NCBI RefSeq assembly: GCF_900186615.1
Contig: NZ_LT896588.1
Coordinates: 859,451 to 923,450, forward strand
Source: Parabacteroides bouchesdurhonensis
GTDB taxonomy: Bacteria > Bacteroidota > Bacteroidia > Bacteroidales > Tannerellaceae
DNA: 64,000 nt
Direction of reading: 5' to 3'
Shown: piece after piece, positions 52,051-61,727 of the stretch
Layout of the letters: every line of letters begins with the position of its first letter
How positions within the stretch are numbered: the first letter of the stretch is position 1
Made by a program: the position numbers and the translations under genes
The notes under the pieces: model-generated
Seen by the model: only the letters and a program-made list of their open reading frames with translations
What the model was told of the DNA's origin: nothing
Databases searched by the model: none

Positions 52051-52974
52051 ATGTACTCAAGAACAAAAGTCATATTACATGTATTTGCCATCATCTTCGG
52101 ATTAGCGTGGGTGATGATAGAATGCAGTTGTGAAGGAGATACGGACAAAGAATCTTCGCAGGCAAATCTCTCTTATTCGATCAAATTGGATAAAACTCTT
52201 GCCAATTACCCGGAACCCAAAAAACTTCGCTACTGTTTCTATCCTACCAACGGAGGGCCTATGCTTCGTACAGATGGAGACGCTAACAATTTCAAAATCA
52301 CTTTACCTGCAGATAAATACAATATATTGGTATTTAATTGTGATGCAGCCAATATAGAATTTAAAAATCTTGAAAGTTTCGATGAAGCAGAAGCCAGATT
52401 AATTACTGCCAAAGCGACCAAAGCAACGGACAACAATATAAATCCGGGAACTCCGCTATATGGTTTAGTTATACACGATTTGGAAATAGAACCAGGGCAA
52501 AACATACAAGAAGTTATACAACCCGCTCCGTTAGTAAAAGAAATATCTTTCAACATAAATATTGATGGTTCCGAATATATTAGCAAGTGCAATGGTAGTT
52601 TATCCGGTGTAGCTGCGGCTTTAAACCTTAGTAAACAACAGGTAATGCCGGATAAACCCGCTATTGTCAACATTGAAACCACTCTTACCGACAAAGGCAT
52701 AAAAGGAAGTGCTCTGATTTTAGGTATTGCCACACAAACAGAAGAAGGCGGACAAGAACAACCAACTTTTTCCACCAATCAACTGACATTAAATTTCACA
52801 TTGACCGACGGTTCAACCTTTACAACCACAACCGATCTGGGACATGATTTATCAGACAAACAGCAGCCGGACATACATGTAGACATGGATGCAACAATAA
52901 GTCTGGCTCCTACTTTTACTGTCACTATCAACAGCTGGAAGATAGCGTCAGGTGACAGCATGATAATTAAATAA
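52051..52974 (+). CDS. DUF5119 family surface lipoprotein
   Basis: 307 residues. The signal peptide ends at a cysteine cluster (M-I-E-C-S-C), so it is a lipoprotein. The body is beta-rich, with L-R-Y-C-F-Y-P-T-N-G-G and L-P-A-D-K-Y-N-I-L-V-F-N-C-D, which match DUF5119, a family that accompanies fimbrillin-like proteins. It probably forms an anchor or accessory part of a surface fibre. A fimbrillin-type gene follows after 36 nt. Confidence 0.8.
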   Translation: MYSRTKVILHVFAIIFGLAWVMIECSCEGDTDKESSQANLSYSIKLDKTLANYPEPKKLRYCFYPTNGGPMLRTDGDANNFKITLPADKYNILVFNCDAANIEFKNLESFDEAEARLITAKATKATDNNINPGTPLYGLVIHDLEIEPGQNIQEVIQPAPLVKEISFNINIDGSEYISKCNGSLSGVAAALNLSKQQVMPDKPAIVNIETTLTDKGIKGSALILGIATQTEEGGQEQPTFSTNQLTLNFTLTDGSTFTTTTDLGHDLSDKQQPDIHVDMDATISLAPTFTVTINSWKIASGDSMIIK

Positions 52975-53010
52975 ACACACAAGCATATTAACATTAAAAA
53001 GAGAACTACG

Positions 53011-53934
53011 ATGAAGAATTTAATTATCAGCATGCTTGCCATGGCAGCCATGGTTAGTTGCACCAGTGAAAACGATCCTATAAACGAAGTAACTAATAAC
53101 GACAAACCAACACCGGTAGTCTTTGGCCAGTCTATAAGTTTAGTAACTAAAGCACCGATAACAGGCAATCTGTTAGCAAATACAAAAATTGGAATTTGGG
53201 CACAAGAATATACGACAACACCAGCCTGGGTTGCTGACAACAAGAATTTTATGGATGATTTAGAATTGACTGTAGCCGCAAACGGGGATATTTCATATAC
53301 CGGTACAAAATACTATTCAATAATTCCGGATACAAAATATGACTTTTATGCATATGCACCGAAAGGAGAAATCGGGGTTTCGTCTAATGCCGCAACTGCA
53401 GGAGTAGGTCCAACTATTAATTTAACACTTGGTGCTACAGACCAAATTGATCTAATGTATGCCTCACAAACAGGAGTTCTTAAATCAGCAACACCAGTAG
53501 CCTTAGTTTTTAAACATTCGCTCGCACAGATTAAATTCAAAATCAAAAAAACAACAAGTTCACTTAATTACACACTTTCCGAAATAAAGGTCAATGCAAA
53601 CTCTGTGGGAACAATGGCATTAGCAAACGGGCAATACTCAAACACAAGTACTCCGATAGACTTCACCGTATTAACTGGCGGTTCTTTTGATATTCCGAAC
53701 AACGACTTTGCCGAAATAACAGGTGTCAAGCCATTAATGTTATTCCCTGAAGAATTAAAAGAGAATTCCGTCATTTTTACCATTAGTGGAACAGACTATA
53801 AATTTAAACCAACCGCCACACTTCAAGCAGGCACAACAACAACAATCAGTGTTACTGTTACATCTACAGGCGTTGAATTCAGCCAAAGTGTAGAACAATG
53901 GAAGGAGAACACAGGAGAAGGTACTATAGGATAA
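53011..53934 (+). CDS. Fimbrillin-family (Mfa-like) surface lipoprotein
   Basis: 307 residues. Lipoprotein signal with lipobox M-V-S-C at about 17. V-T-K-A-P-I-T-G-N-L and I-G-I-W-A-Q-E are the common opening of fimbrillin-type proteins. Y-D-F-Y-A-Y-A-P and V-A-L-V-F-K-H-S-L-A-Q-I-K-F follow in family order. The C-terminus ends in a W-K-E-N-T-G-E-G strand. Second gene of the operon. A hairpin lies in the 98-nt gap to the next fimbrillin gene. Confidence 0.85.
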   Translation: MKNLIISMLAMAAMVSCTSENDPINEVTNNDKPTPVVFGQSISLVTKAPITGNLLANTKIGIWAQEYTTTPAWVADNKNFMDDLELTVAANGDISYTGTKYYSIIPDTKYDFYAYAPKGEIGVSSNAATAGVGPTINLTLGATDQIDLMYASQTGVLKSATPVALVFKHSLAQIKFKIKKTTSSLNYTLSEIKVNANSVGTMALANGQYSNTSTPIDFTVLTGGSFDIPNNDFAEITGVKPLMLFPEELKENSVIFTISGTDYKFKPTATLQAGTTTTISVTVTSTGVEFSQSVEQWKENTGEGTIG

Positions 53935-53955
53935 TACAAACCATATAAACCATAC

Positions 53956-53994
53956 CCCATTAACTCCTTTCAATAACAGAAAGAAGTTAATGGG
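53956..53994 (+). terminator. Hairpin between the two fimbrillin-type genes
   Basis: CCCATTAACT (53956-53965) pairs with AGTTAATGGG (53985-53994), with extra pairing CTTTC/GAAAG inside. T-rich DNA follows. It could end most transcripts after the second gene and lower expression of the third. Confidence 0.6.
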
Positions 53995-54032
53995 ATTTGA
54001 ATTTTTACAACAAGAGATAAACCTCAAAGTAC

Positions 54033-54941
54033 ATGAACTTTAAAATCTATATCTCCGCTCTCCTCATCAGCAATTGCCTTGCCTGCACCAACGACAATGA
54101 AGATACTCAATCAAAAATGAGTAACCTCACCCCTATAACCTTTAGTGGAAAAATAACAAACATTACCGAAACCAAAGCTATCCTTGAAAACTCAACCATA
54201 CCAGACAATGCACAAATTGGAATCTTTGCATGGGGACATAATAGAAATATGGCTAATAGCGATTCAACCCTTCGTATAGACTTAAATAACTCAATGTATA
54301 CAAAATCGGCCGGCAATACACTAATCAGTACCATGGAAGCTCATTATCCGATCAATGCAGATACAGTATTAAACATTTATGCGTATTATCCTTTTCAAAC
54401 AGGAATAACAGATATACATCGCATCTCTTTCAATCTAAATGATCAAAACGACATACTTACAGCCACACCTGTAATAAATAAAGGCAAAGAGTCGGCAGAT
54501 CAAAGTGTAAACCTAGCCTTCAATCACGTACTCTCGGCAATTACATTACAAATAAAGAAAGCGAACGACATTAAAGAAGATATGATTTTACAAAGTATCA
54601 GCCTCGAAAACTATCCTGCAACCATCCAATTAGACGCCGTTTCAGGAACAACATCCGCCGCTGTATCAACAAGCAATTACACACTGACAAATAATTTAAA
54701 TAAAGCAATTACCACAAAAACAACGACCATTGTAAGCAACTATCTGCTCCATACAATAACAAACCCTGTATTTATCGTCCGCTTAAGCAATAAGGATTAC
54801 CGGATTGAATCAAAAAAAGCCTTCGAAGCCGGAAAGAAACAAACTTATATTTTTACTATCCAGGCAAACGATATCAGTATTTCCGCAACTATCAAAGACT
54901 GGATAGACGGCGGAACAACCAACGAAGACATTATTTACTGA
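54033..54941 (+). CDS. Fimbrillin-family (Mfa-like) surface lipoprotein
   Basis: 302 residues. Lipoprotein signal with cysteine in N-C-L-A-C (about 18). I-T-F-S-G-K-I-T-N-I-T-E-T-K-A, then I-G-I-F-A-W-G-H, V-L-N-I-Y-A-Y-Y-P-F and L-A-F-N-H-V-L-S-A-I-T-L are the fimbrillin-type strands. It is related to the preceding gene product in layout but diverged. Last gene of the operon; a strong hairpin follows. Confidence 0.83.
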   Translation: MNFKIYISALLISNCLACTNDNEDTQSKMSNLTPITFSGKITNITETKAILENSTIPDNAQIGIFAWGHNRNMANSDSTLRIDLNNSMYTKSAGNTLISTMEAHYPINADTVLNIYAYYPFQTGITDIHRISFNLNDQNDILTATPVINKGKESADQSVNLAFNHVLSAITLQIKKANDIKEDMILQSISLENYPATIQLDAVSGTTSAAVSTSNYTLTNNLNKAITTKTTTIVSNYLLHTITNPVFIVRLSNKDYRIESKKAFEAGKKQTYIFTIQANDISISATIKDWIDGGTTNEDIIY

Positions 54942-55000
54942 GACAGTACGCATGAATAAAGCAAAACAAGCGTATCTTTTACCCCAAACATCCGGTATTT

Positions 55001-55052
55001 TTATTCTTTTGACCTAGGGCAAAATCAATTTTGAGCCAGGTCAAAAGAATAA
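55001..55052. terminator. Long hairpin between fimbrillin operon and sulfatase
   Basis: A 15-bp perfect stem (TTATTCTTTTGACCT at 55001-55015 against 55038-55052) with further inner pairing AAAAT/ATTTT, flanked by A/T runs on both sides. TCCGGTA occurs three times around it (54991, 55068, 55111). It probably terminates the fimbrillin operon. Confidence 0.7.
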
Positions 55053-55165
55053 ATATTCCTATCTTTTCCGGTAAATTATGCCATACTTAAAACTAAAAGT
55101 ACGGTATCTATCCGGTAAATATTCATATCTTTACGAATTAAACAAAAAATATAATATTTATTACC

Positions 55166-56719
55166 ATGAAATCAACACTCATTCTGGGTCTCGGAGCTTC
55201 CTTTCTGGTTACCGGTACAATACAAGCCCAGAAAAAGCAACAACACAAACAACAAGTGCCAAACGTACTATTTATTTACGCCGACGATTTAGGTTATGGT
55301 GATCTGGAATGTTACGGGGCTAAACGTGTTCAAACTCCAAATGTAAACCGGTTGGCAAATGAAGGCATCCGCTTTACAAATGCTTACGCCACAGCTTCAA
55401 CAAGTACGCCTTCACGCTATTCCATGCTGACGGGTGAATACGCATGGCGTATTCCGGGCACGGATATTGCAGCCGGAAACGCGGGAATGATTATCCGGCC
55501 GGAACGTTATACAATGGCAGATATGTTTAAAAACGCAGGATATACCACCGCTGCTTTGGGAAAATGGCATCTGGGATTAGGCGACAAAGCCGGAGAACAA
55601 GATTGGAACGCTCCTCTGCCTACAGCTTTGGGTGATTTAGGTTTTGATTATTCATATATCATGGCAGCTACGGCCGACCGTGTACCTTGTGTATTCATTG
55701 AAAACGGAAAGGTAGCCAATTACGATCCTTCCGCCCCTATTGAAGTAAGTTATGAAAAGAACTTCCCCGGAGAACCAACCGGAAAAGATAACCCGGAATT
55801 ACTCTACAACCTGAAACCGAGCTTCGGACATGATATGTCTATCGTGAACGGTATCAGTCGTATCGGCTTCATGAAAGGCGGAGGCAAAGCGCTTTGGAAA
55901 GATGAAAATATAGCAGACTCCATTACAACACATGCCATTGATTTCATTAAGGCAAATAAAGATAAGCCGTTTTTCATGTACTTCGCGACAAATGACGTAC
56001 ACGTTCCACGCTTTCCTCACGACCGTTTCCGTGGGAAAAATCCAATGGGGTTAAGAGGCGATGCCATCGCCCAGTTTGACTGGAGCGTAGGACAATTGCT
56101 TAAAACGTTGGATGAACTGGGATTAACAGAGAACACGCTGATTATTTTATCGAGTGATAATGGCCCGGTAGTAGATGATGGCTATGCAGACAGAGCGGTA
56201 GAACTTTTGGGAGAACATAAACCAACCGGTCCGCTAAGAGGAAACAAATATAGTGCATTTGAAGGAGGCACGCGTATTCCTGCCATCGTTCACTGGCCGA
56301 AAGAAATCAAAAAAGCATTTGTATCGGATGCTCTGGTTTCTCAGATTGACTGGTTCGCATCATTGGCCGCCCTTACCAATTCACGCTTGCCGAAGGGAAG
56401 CGCTCCGGACAGTTATAACTATCTGGACACTTGGTTGGGAAAGAATAATGAAGACCGCCCCTGGGTAATAGAACAAGCATTGAATCACGCTCTTTCCGTA
56501 CGTACAAAAGACTGGAAATATATTGAACCGAGCGCAGGCCCTGCTCTCATGACACGTGAGAATGTAGAAACCGGTTATTCCAAAGAGCCCCAGTTATACG
56601 ATATGACAAAAGATTTTGAACAGAACAATCAGGCTTTGCAACATCCGGAAGTAGTCTACCAATTACAAAGTATTCTTTCCGGAGTAAGAGATAAGACGGA
56701 AACAATCAACAAGAAGTAA
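55166..56719 (+). CDS. Sulfatase (arylsulfatase type, Ser-type active site)
   Basis: 517 residues with a signal peptide (L-G-A-S-F-L-V-T-G-T-I-Q-A-Q). Metal-binding Y-A-D-D-L-G-Y-G-D lies at 38-46. The modification motif is S-T-P-S-R, so Ser80, not Cys, would become formylglycine, as in anaerobe sulfatases matured by anSME. G-K-W-H-L-G, S-S-D-N-G-P and the late C-terminal domain are intact. It removes sulfate from host or dietary glycans in the periplasm. No susC/susD pair or maturase gene is adjacent. Confidence 0.92.
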   Translation: MKSTLILGLGASFLVTGTIQAQKKQQHKQQVPNVLFIYADDLGYGDLECYGAKRVQTPNVNRLANEGIRFTNAYATASTSTPSRYSMLTGEYAWRIPGTDIAAGNAGMIIRPERYTMADMFKNAGYTTAALGKWHLGLGDKAGEQDWNAPLPTALGDLGFDYSYIMAATADRVPCVFIENGKVANYDPSAPIEVSYEKNFPGEPTGKDNPELLYNLKPSFGHDMSIVNGISRIGFMKGGGKALWKDENIADSITTHAIDFIKANKDKPFFMYFATNDVHVPRFPHDRFRGKNPMGLRGDAIAQFDWSVGQLLKTLDELGLTENTLIILSSDNGPVVDDGYADRAVELLGEHKPTGPLRGNKYSAFEGGTRIPAIVHWPKEIKKAFVSDALVSQIDWFASLAALTNSRLPKGSAPDSYNYLDTWLGKNNEDRPWVIEQALNHALSVRTKDWKYIEPSAGPALMTRENVETGYSKEPQLYDMTKDFEQNNQALQHPEVVYQLQSILSGVRDKTETINKK

Positions 56720-57892
56720 TTACCATCCTGTTTGAGGCCATCCGGCTGCTTGATACCAGGCATTAACCCGGTAAGCCTCATTCAGGGAAGAACTGTAAGA
56801 CCGGGGGATATACGTAGAAAGTCCTCCGGCATTTTCATCCATTGTAAACAGACCTTTTATGAGCCCCGAGAAATTCTTAGGGGTAGAAAGCCAGAGAATC
56901 GCAGCCTTATCAAAAACAGACTTCCACTCGGCATAATCGCCATTGCCAGCTGTCAACTTATAGATAAAACGATCCAGATCATAGTAATATTTGTAATAAG
57001 AGCGTTTGTCATAACACATTACATCCGTTACATCTATACTTTGCTTATTCTGTATATATTTTGGCAGAAGTTTAGCCGTAGCCACTGCCAAATTATCCAA
57101 TTCGTCAGATTTTATTACCCCAATTGAGACTCCACCTGTCCAATTCATATTGGAAGGTTTCACATTTTCATCATATAAATCCTTATAATAAAGGAAATAA
57201 TCCTGAGCAACTTTTACAGGAGCATCTTCCTTTGAGAACAGGAGAGGTACAGTTCTCTGATAAGGAGCACCCGGTCCCGGAGTTTCTGTAGGACAACCTA
57301 TGAAATAGTCCGCACAATCGCGTAATTCATAAACGACTTCTACCGAGTTCATAAAACAGGCATCGAAGTAGATAAAGTCAAAATGGGGAGCAGCCTGCAA
57401 GGCCTCATGCAGCTGGGCTATTTCCATAAAATTATTTCCATCCTGCCCCCACCAGCGCAAATTGGTTTCATTAGGAAGCCAGCCTTCACCATGCGACCAC
57501 AGAACAAGACCATAGCTGTCTGCAGGATATTTCTGAAATGCCGTAGACATGATATCTTTCATAACAGAGACATCCAGTGAATTCTGGCTTTCATATTCAC
57601 TAATCAATTCCTCTACGACTTCGCCCGATTTATCTTTGGTTAACCGTACTAAACGAGGTTCAGAACCTGTATCTATATATACCAGCATATTATTTTCTGC
57701 TGCATTGATGTATTCCGTACCTTCCTTCACCTCCACGAAGTCGTTAAGAGCTAAACTTCTCAATGTGTTTTCAGCGGCAACATAAACCAATACAGTACGT
57801 TTCTTTACTGATATTTCATCTTCATTATCAGCACATGCGCATAATAACACAATCAAACAAAGAAAAACAGATATTATCCTATATTTCATCAC
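56720..57892 (-). CDS. Clostripain-like cysteine protease (C11 family) lipoprotein
   Basis: 390 residues. Signal with lipobox L-C-A-C at 17-20. The caspase-fold catalytic dyad is His134 in L-W-S-H-G-E-G-W and Cys179 in F-D-A-C-F-M-N-S. It would be exposed at the cell surface or in the periplasm and would cut after basic residues if like clostripain. Its stop codon touches the sulfatase stop of the other strand with no gap. Confidence 0.9.
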   Translation of the reverse strand: MMKYRIISVFLCLIVLLCACADNEDEISVKKRTVLVYVAAENTLRSLALNDFVEVKEGTEYINAAENNMLVYIDTGSEPRLVRLTKDKSGEVVEELISEYESQNSLDVSVMKDIMSTAFQKYPADSYGLVLWSHGEGWLPNETNLRWWGQDGNNFMEIAQLHEALQAAPHFDFIYFDACFMNSVEVVYELRDCADYFIGCPTETPGPGAPYQRTVPLLFSKEDAPVKVAQDYFLYYKDLYDENVKPSNMNWTGGVSIGVIKSDELDNLAVATAKLLPKYIQNKQSIDVTDVMCYDKRSYYKYYYDLDRFIYKLTAGNGDYAEWKSVFDKAAILWLSTPKNFSGLIKGLFTMDENAGGLSTYIPRSYSSSLNEAYRVNAWYQAAGWPQTGW

Positions 57893-57958
57893 TTACCCAA
57901 TACTATTATTTATGCAAATGTACAAAATCAGAATTGTCTTTCTATACATTTTTATATG

Positions 57959-60316
57959 CTAATGCACAAGGAATACCTTCTTGTACGAATGTGTAATTCC
58001 TGAGATATTATAAAATTCAACACATAATATATAAACGCCTGTCTGTATTTTTTTTCCATCATACCCCATACCATTCCACGATAATTCTCCATTTATACCA
58101 AGCAAACTATTATTGGTGACTTCGGCAAGCCTGCGTCCGGAGGTATCAAATATCCATGCACGACAATTATATCCCGGTTCATCCAAATGATAGAGTATAG
58201 TGTATTCGCCTGTCAAGTCCGAATAAACCGGAACGTCAACAGAAGTGGGAGTATCGGAACCGGATGTTCTATACTGCGAATTACGATAGCCTGGTGTGCC
58301 ATATCCGGACGTTTCCGCGGCCGACATCCAATTGGCGGCATCCTGTGTAACGGCATCCGGATTGACCCGTTCTAAAGAGACACCTCGTTCATTCTTTATT
58401 GATGGCGCATGCCATTTGGAGGAATAGGTCACTTCATCTATCACTTCTTCGTCTTCCATACGGAACAATACTAAAGTAGATACAGTATTTGCCAATACCG
58501 GCAGCTTCTGCTGATGCAATACCTCCGGAGAAGAGGTAAGATAAAAAGAGGAAACACCTTCTATATCTTTCGTCAACAAAAGATAACCTTTCGGCTCCAT
58601 ATAGAAAGGAACGGACGACAAAGGATAATGCGTACTTAATGTACCGTCGGACTTCCGGGTAGCAATAGATAATCCATATACCGAAAGTTTTCTATCGGAA
58701 CGGTTATACAATTCTATATATTCGCTGCCTCCTACATAAGGATTAGGCAACAACTCGTTAAAAACGATCTCAAAAGGATTTACGGAAGTGCCTTCCACAT
58801 CGGTTGGAGGTTCGGGGTTATCCGGTTCATTCGGATTGTTTGGTTCTTGCGGTTTACCATCCGGGCTGGAATTAGCCTCGCCGGGTGTTCCGCCCTTAGA
58901 ATCAGTAGACAGATACAAGCCCTGTTCCGAACGTTCCCAAGCGACACCGGGTTTAGCCTTTTGATAAGTGATTTCATCTACCAAATCTCCTTCCGCAGAT
59001 TTCAGTCGCAAGGTCTTGCCATCATTCGCCAATTGTGCAGGAAACTTAGCCAAAGGCATTTCTTTACCGGCAGGTGCTACTTTAATATCCCGGCCTTCAC
59101 GATATAGCACGACATAACCTCCCGGGGGAAGCAACAGAGAAGCCAAACTAACCGGTTTATCATTATATATAAAAGACCATCCTTCCAATTGGCAGGAAGT
59201 TTCCGATGTGTTGTATAACTCCACATATTCCGTCTGGGGTAAATCTATCAAACCGTTGGGGTCGGCCATAACCTCGTTGATGCGAATAAAAGATCCCGAT
59301 GGTTTTGTAAAATCATCGGGATCATTCCCTAACTTCGAGACAAAGGTTTTATTTCCTTTACCCTCAGCAATGCCACCCTTAGTTGTTATTCCGGAATAGG
59401 TCAATGTATAACTGGCCGCTTTTTGCCGGCCGGTTGCCCAGACAGGCTTCAGCACTGTCTCGTCGGTCGAAATATAAACCTCTTCGGCCTTATCATCATT
59501 CAATAAAAACACGCTCTTTTCCGCAGCAACCTTTTTATCAAATGAAAGGAGCAATGAATATTCGTCTTCTTCGGTCATAGATAAAAGTTTGGGAGCGGAA
59601 GTATCAGTAGAAGGCTTATCTTCCGGCTGCTCGTCCGGTTTTTCCTCGGGAACTGTTGGTATGGACGTTACATCATGCAAGGCCTTTACATTATCAAACG
59701 TATAGATCATATTTTTTAAAGAAGAGGCTTTACACCGGCATGTGATATTCAAGTATCCTCCGGTACGTATATCTTGCAAAGGATTATCAGTAAACGGCAT
59801 CCCTTCCTGCCTGAATGAATTGCCATTGACAGAAGTATACAGAGTCCAGACTCTCTCATTTTCCATCGTTAACTTTATTTTCACAGAGGATGCTTCTGTT
59901 CCCAACAAATTCTTCCGCCCGTTAATAATCCGTTGCGGAGTTCCGCTTCCTTTTTGCCGGTAAAGAGAAACATTATGATCATTATGCCCCACCTGCACAT
60001 AATAAAGTATAGAACCCGGACCGTCTGTTGCATATACATAAATACGGGCATGATTCGTATTAGACGACTTGAACAAAAGATTCACATCTATCTGCCATTC
60101 CATATCTTTGGCATAGGTTATCGGCACATAACAGGAGAAATCACCGGTTAAACCACTTCCGTCAAACCTTAATTTCCCATTATCAATATTCCAAAAGCTT
60201 TTTTCAAAAATCCATGAATTAGCGGAATCGATATTGGGCCCGTCAAACGATTCAATAAGTTGTGCGGAAACACAAATAGGCAGGAATACAAAGAAAATAA
60301 TAATAAATTGTCTCAT
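57959..60316 (-). CDS. Lamin-tail-domain secreted protein
   Basis: 785 residues with a signal peptide (F-F-V-F-L-P-I-C-V-S-A-Q). A concanavalin-like N-terminal domain (about 20-220) is followed by a Pro/Glu linker, an Ig-like segment, and two lamin tail domains. The first has I-R-I-N-E-V-M-A-D-P-N-G-L, the second I-V-F-N-E-L-L-P-N-P-Y-V-G-G-S-E-Y-I-E-L-Y-N. A Pro/Asn/Glu-rich linker (around 485-505) lies between them. The C-terminus has an FlgD-like Ig fold. It is likely extracellular; function unknown. Confidence 0.85.
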   Translation of the reverse strand: MRQFIIIFFVFLPICVSAQLIESFDGPNIDSANSWIFEKSFWNIDNGKLRFDGSGLTGDFSCYVPITYAKDMEWQIDVNLLFKSSNTNHARIYVYATDGPGSILYYVQVGHNDHNVSLYRQKGSGTPQRIINGRKNLLGTEASSVKIKLTMENERVWTLYTSVNGNSFRQEGMPFTDNPLQDIRTGGYLNITCRCKASSLKNMIYTFDNVKALHDVTSIPTVPEEKPDEQPEDKPSTDTSAPKLLSMTEEDEYSLLLSFDKKVAAEKSVFLLNDDKAEEVYISTDETVLKPVWATGRQKAASYTLTYSGITTKGGIAEGKGNKTFVSKLGNDPDDFTKPSGSFIRINEVMADPNGLIDLPQTEYVELYNTSETSCQLEGWSFIYNDKPVSLASLLLPPGGYVVLYREGRDIKVAPAGKEMPLAKFPAQLANDGKTLRLKSAEGDLVDEITYQKAKPGVAWERSEQGLYLSTDSKGGTPGEANSSPDGKPQEPNNPNEPDNPEPPTDVEGTSVNPFEIVFNELLPNPYVGGSEYIELYNRSDRKLSVYGLSIATRKSDGTLSTHYPLSSVPFYMEPKGYLLLTKDIEGVSSFYLTSSPEVLHQQKLPVLANTVSTLVLFRMEDEEVIDEVTYSSKWHAPSIKNERGVSLERVNPDAVTQDAANWMSAAETSGYGTPGYRNSQYRTSGSDTPTSVDVPVYSDLTGEYTILYHLDEPGYNCRAWIFDTSGRRLAEVTNNSLLGINGELSWNGMGYDGKKIQTGVYILCVEFYNISGITHSYKKVFLVH

Positions 60317-60344
60317 AGTTATGCGGTTTTGTTTATAATTTACA

Positions 60345-60352
60345 TATCTTTG
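60345..60352 (+). promoter_or_regulatory. Candidate -7 element of asd
   Basis: TATCTTTG matches TAnnTTTG, 94 nt before the asd ATG, giving a leader of moderate length. Confidence 0.45.
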
Positions 60353-60446
60353 CCTCCCAAAACGTTGTAATATAAGGAGACTTATATTTCATATACGACG
60401 TAAAATTATAACATTTTTTCTACAAACAAATTAATTAGTGCTCAAA

Positions 60447-61457
60447 ATGAAAGTAGCAATTGTTGGAGCAAGTGGAGCCGTAGGACAAGAATTCCTGCGT
60501 GTACTCGACGAAAGAAACTTCCCGATGGATGAGCTTATACTTTTTGGTTCATCTCGTAGTGCCGGACATGTTTATAACTTCCGTGGTAAACAGATTACCG
60601 TCAAGGAGCTTAAGCATAACGACGACTTTAAGGGAATTGATGTTGCTTTTGTTTCGGCCGGTGCTGGTACATCACGCGAATTTGCAGAAACCATCACGAA
60701 ATTCGGAACCGTCATGATCGACAATTCCAGTGCGTTTCGTATGGACAACGATATTCCGTTGGTAGTTCCAGAAGTAAATCCGGAGGATGCACTGAATCGT
60801 CCGTGCGGAATCATTGCCAATCCGAATTGTACAACCATCCAGATGGTCGTTGCATTAAAAGCAATCGAAAACCTGTCGCACATCAAGCGTGTACAAGTTT
60901 CTACGTATCAGGCAGCCAGTGGCGCAGGAGCTACAGCTATGGCTGAGTTGGTAAAGCAATATGAACAAATACTGAAAGGTGAAGAACCCACAGTAGAAAA
61001 ATTCGCATACCAATTGGCATATAACGTAATTCCTCACGTAGATGTATTCCTTGAAAACGGTTATACAAAAGAAGAAATGAAGATGTATAACGAAACACGT
61101 AAAATTATGCACTCGGATATAGAAGTCAGTGCAACTTGCGTTCGTGTTCCTGTTATGCGTGCCCATAGCGAAGCTACATGGATTGAGACCGAGCGTCCTG
61201 TCAGTGTGGAAGAGGCCCGTAAAGCATTTGCAGAAGCGGAAGGCGTGGTATTGCAAGACGAACCGGCAAAGAAAGATTATCCAATGCCGTTGTTCATTGC
61301 AGGAAAAGATCCGGTATACGTAGGTCGTATACGTAAAGACCTTACAAATCCAAATGGTTTGACATTCTGGACCGTAAGTGACCAGATAAAGAAGGGGGCA
61401 GCCTTGAACGCAGTCCAGATTGCAGAATATTTGATTAAGGTAAAGAATATAGGATAA
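60447..61457 (+). CDS. asd: Aspartate-semialdehyde dehydrogenase
   Basis: 336 residues from ATG 60447; a GTG three codons earlier is in frame. N-terminal NADP loop [11 protein letters not shown], the catalytic cysteine in N-P-N-C-T-T-I-Q and the C-terminal motif R-V-P-V-M-R-A-H-S are all intact. It reduces aspartyl phosphate to aspartate semialdehyde, the branch point to lysine, diaminopimelate, threonine and methionine. Single gene. Confidence 0.95.
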   Translation: MKVAIVGASGAVGQEFLRVLDERNFPMDELILFGSSRSAGHVYNFRGKQITVKELKHNDDFKGIDVAFVSAGAGTSREFAETITKFGTVMIDNSSAFRMDNDIPLVVPEVNPEDALNRPCGIIANPNCTTIQMVVALKAIENLSHIKRVQVSTYQAASGAGATAMAELVKQYEQILKGEEPTVEKFAYQLAYNVIPHVDVFLENGYTKEEMKMYNETRKIMHSDIEVSATCVRVPVMRAHSEATWIETERPVSVEEARKAFAEAEGVVLQDEPAKKDYPMPLFIAGKDPVYVGRIRKDLTNPNGLTFWTVSDQIKKGAALNAVQIAEYLIKVKNIG

Positions 61458-61727
61458 ATCAACTCCTGTTTAATAAGATAAGGAAAAGCAGCCTGGCAAT
61501 GAATTTGTCAGGCTGCTTTGTTTCAGTTATATTTTTACTTATAGCCCAATATATTTTAAAATATATCTCTTATTTACATAGATTATGGTTATTTTTGCAA
61601 TATCATGAATCAATATTGACGTTTTTTGAGAATAGATAGACGTCAATTGAGTTCAAATTTAGCTCAAATAAGAATTTCTTTGTATCGCTATGTTAGACTA
61701 AATTACATACTATATAAAAATATTACC

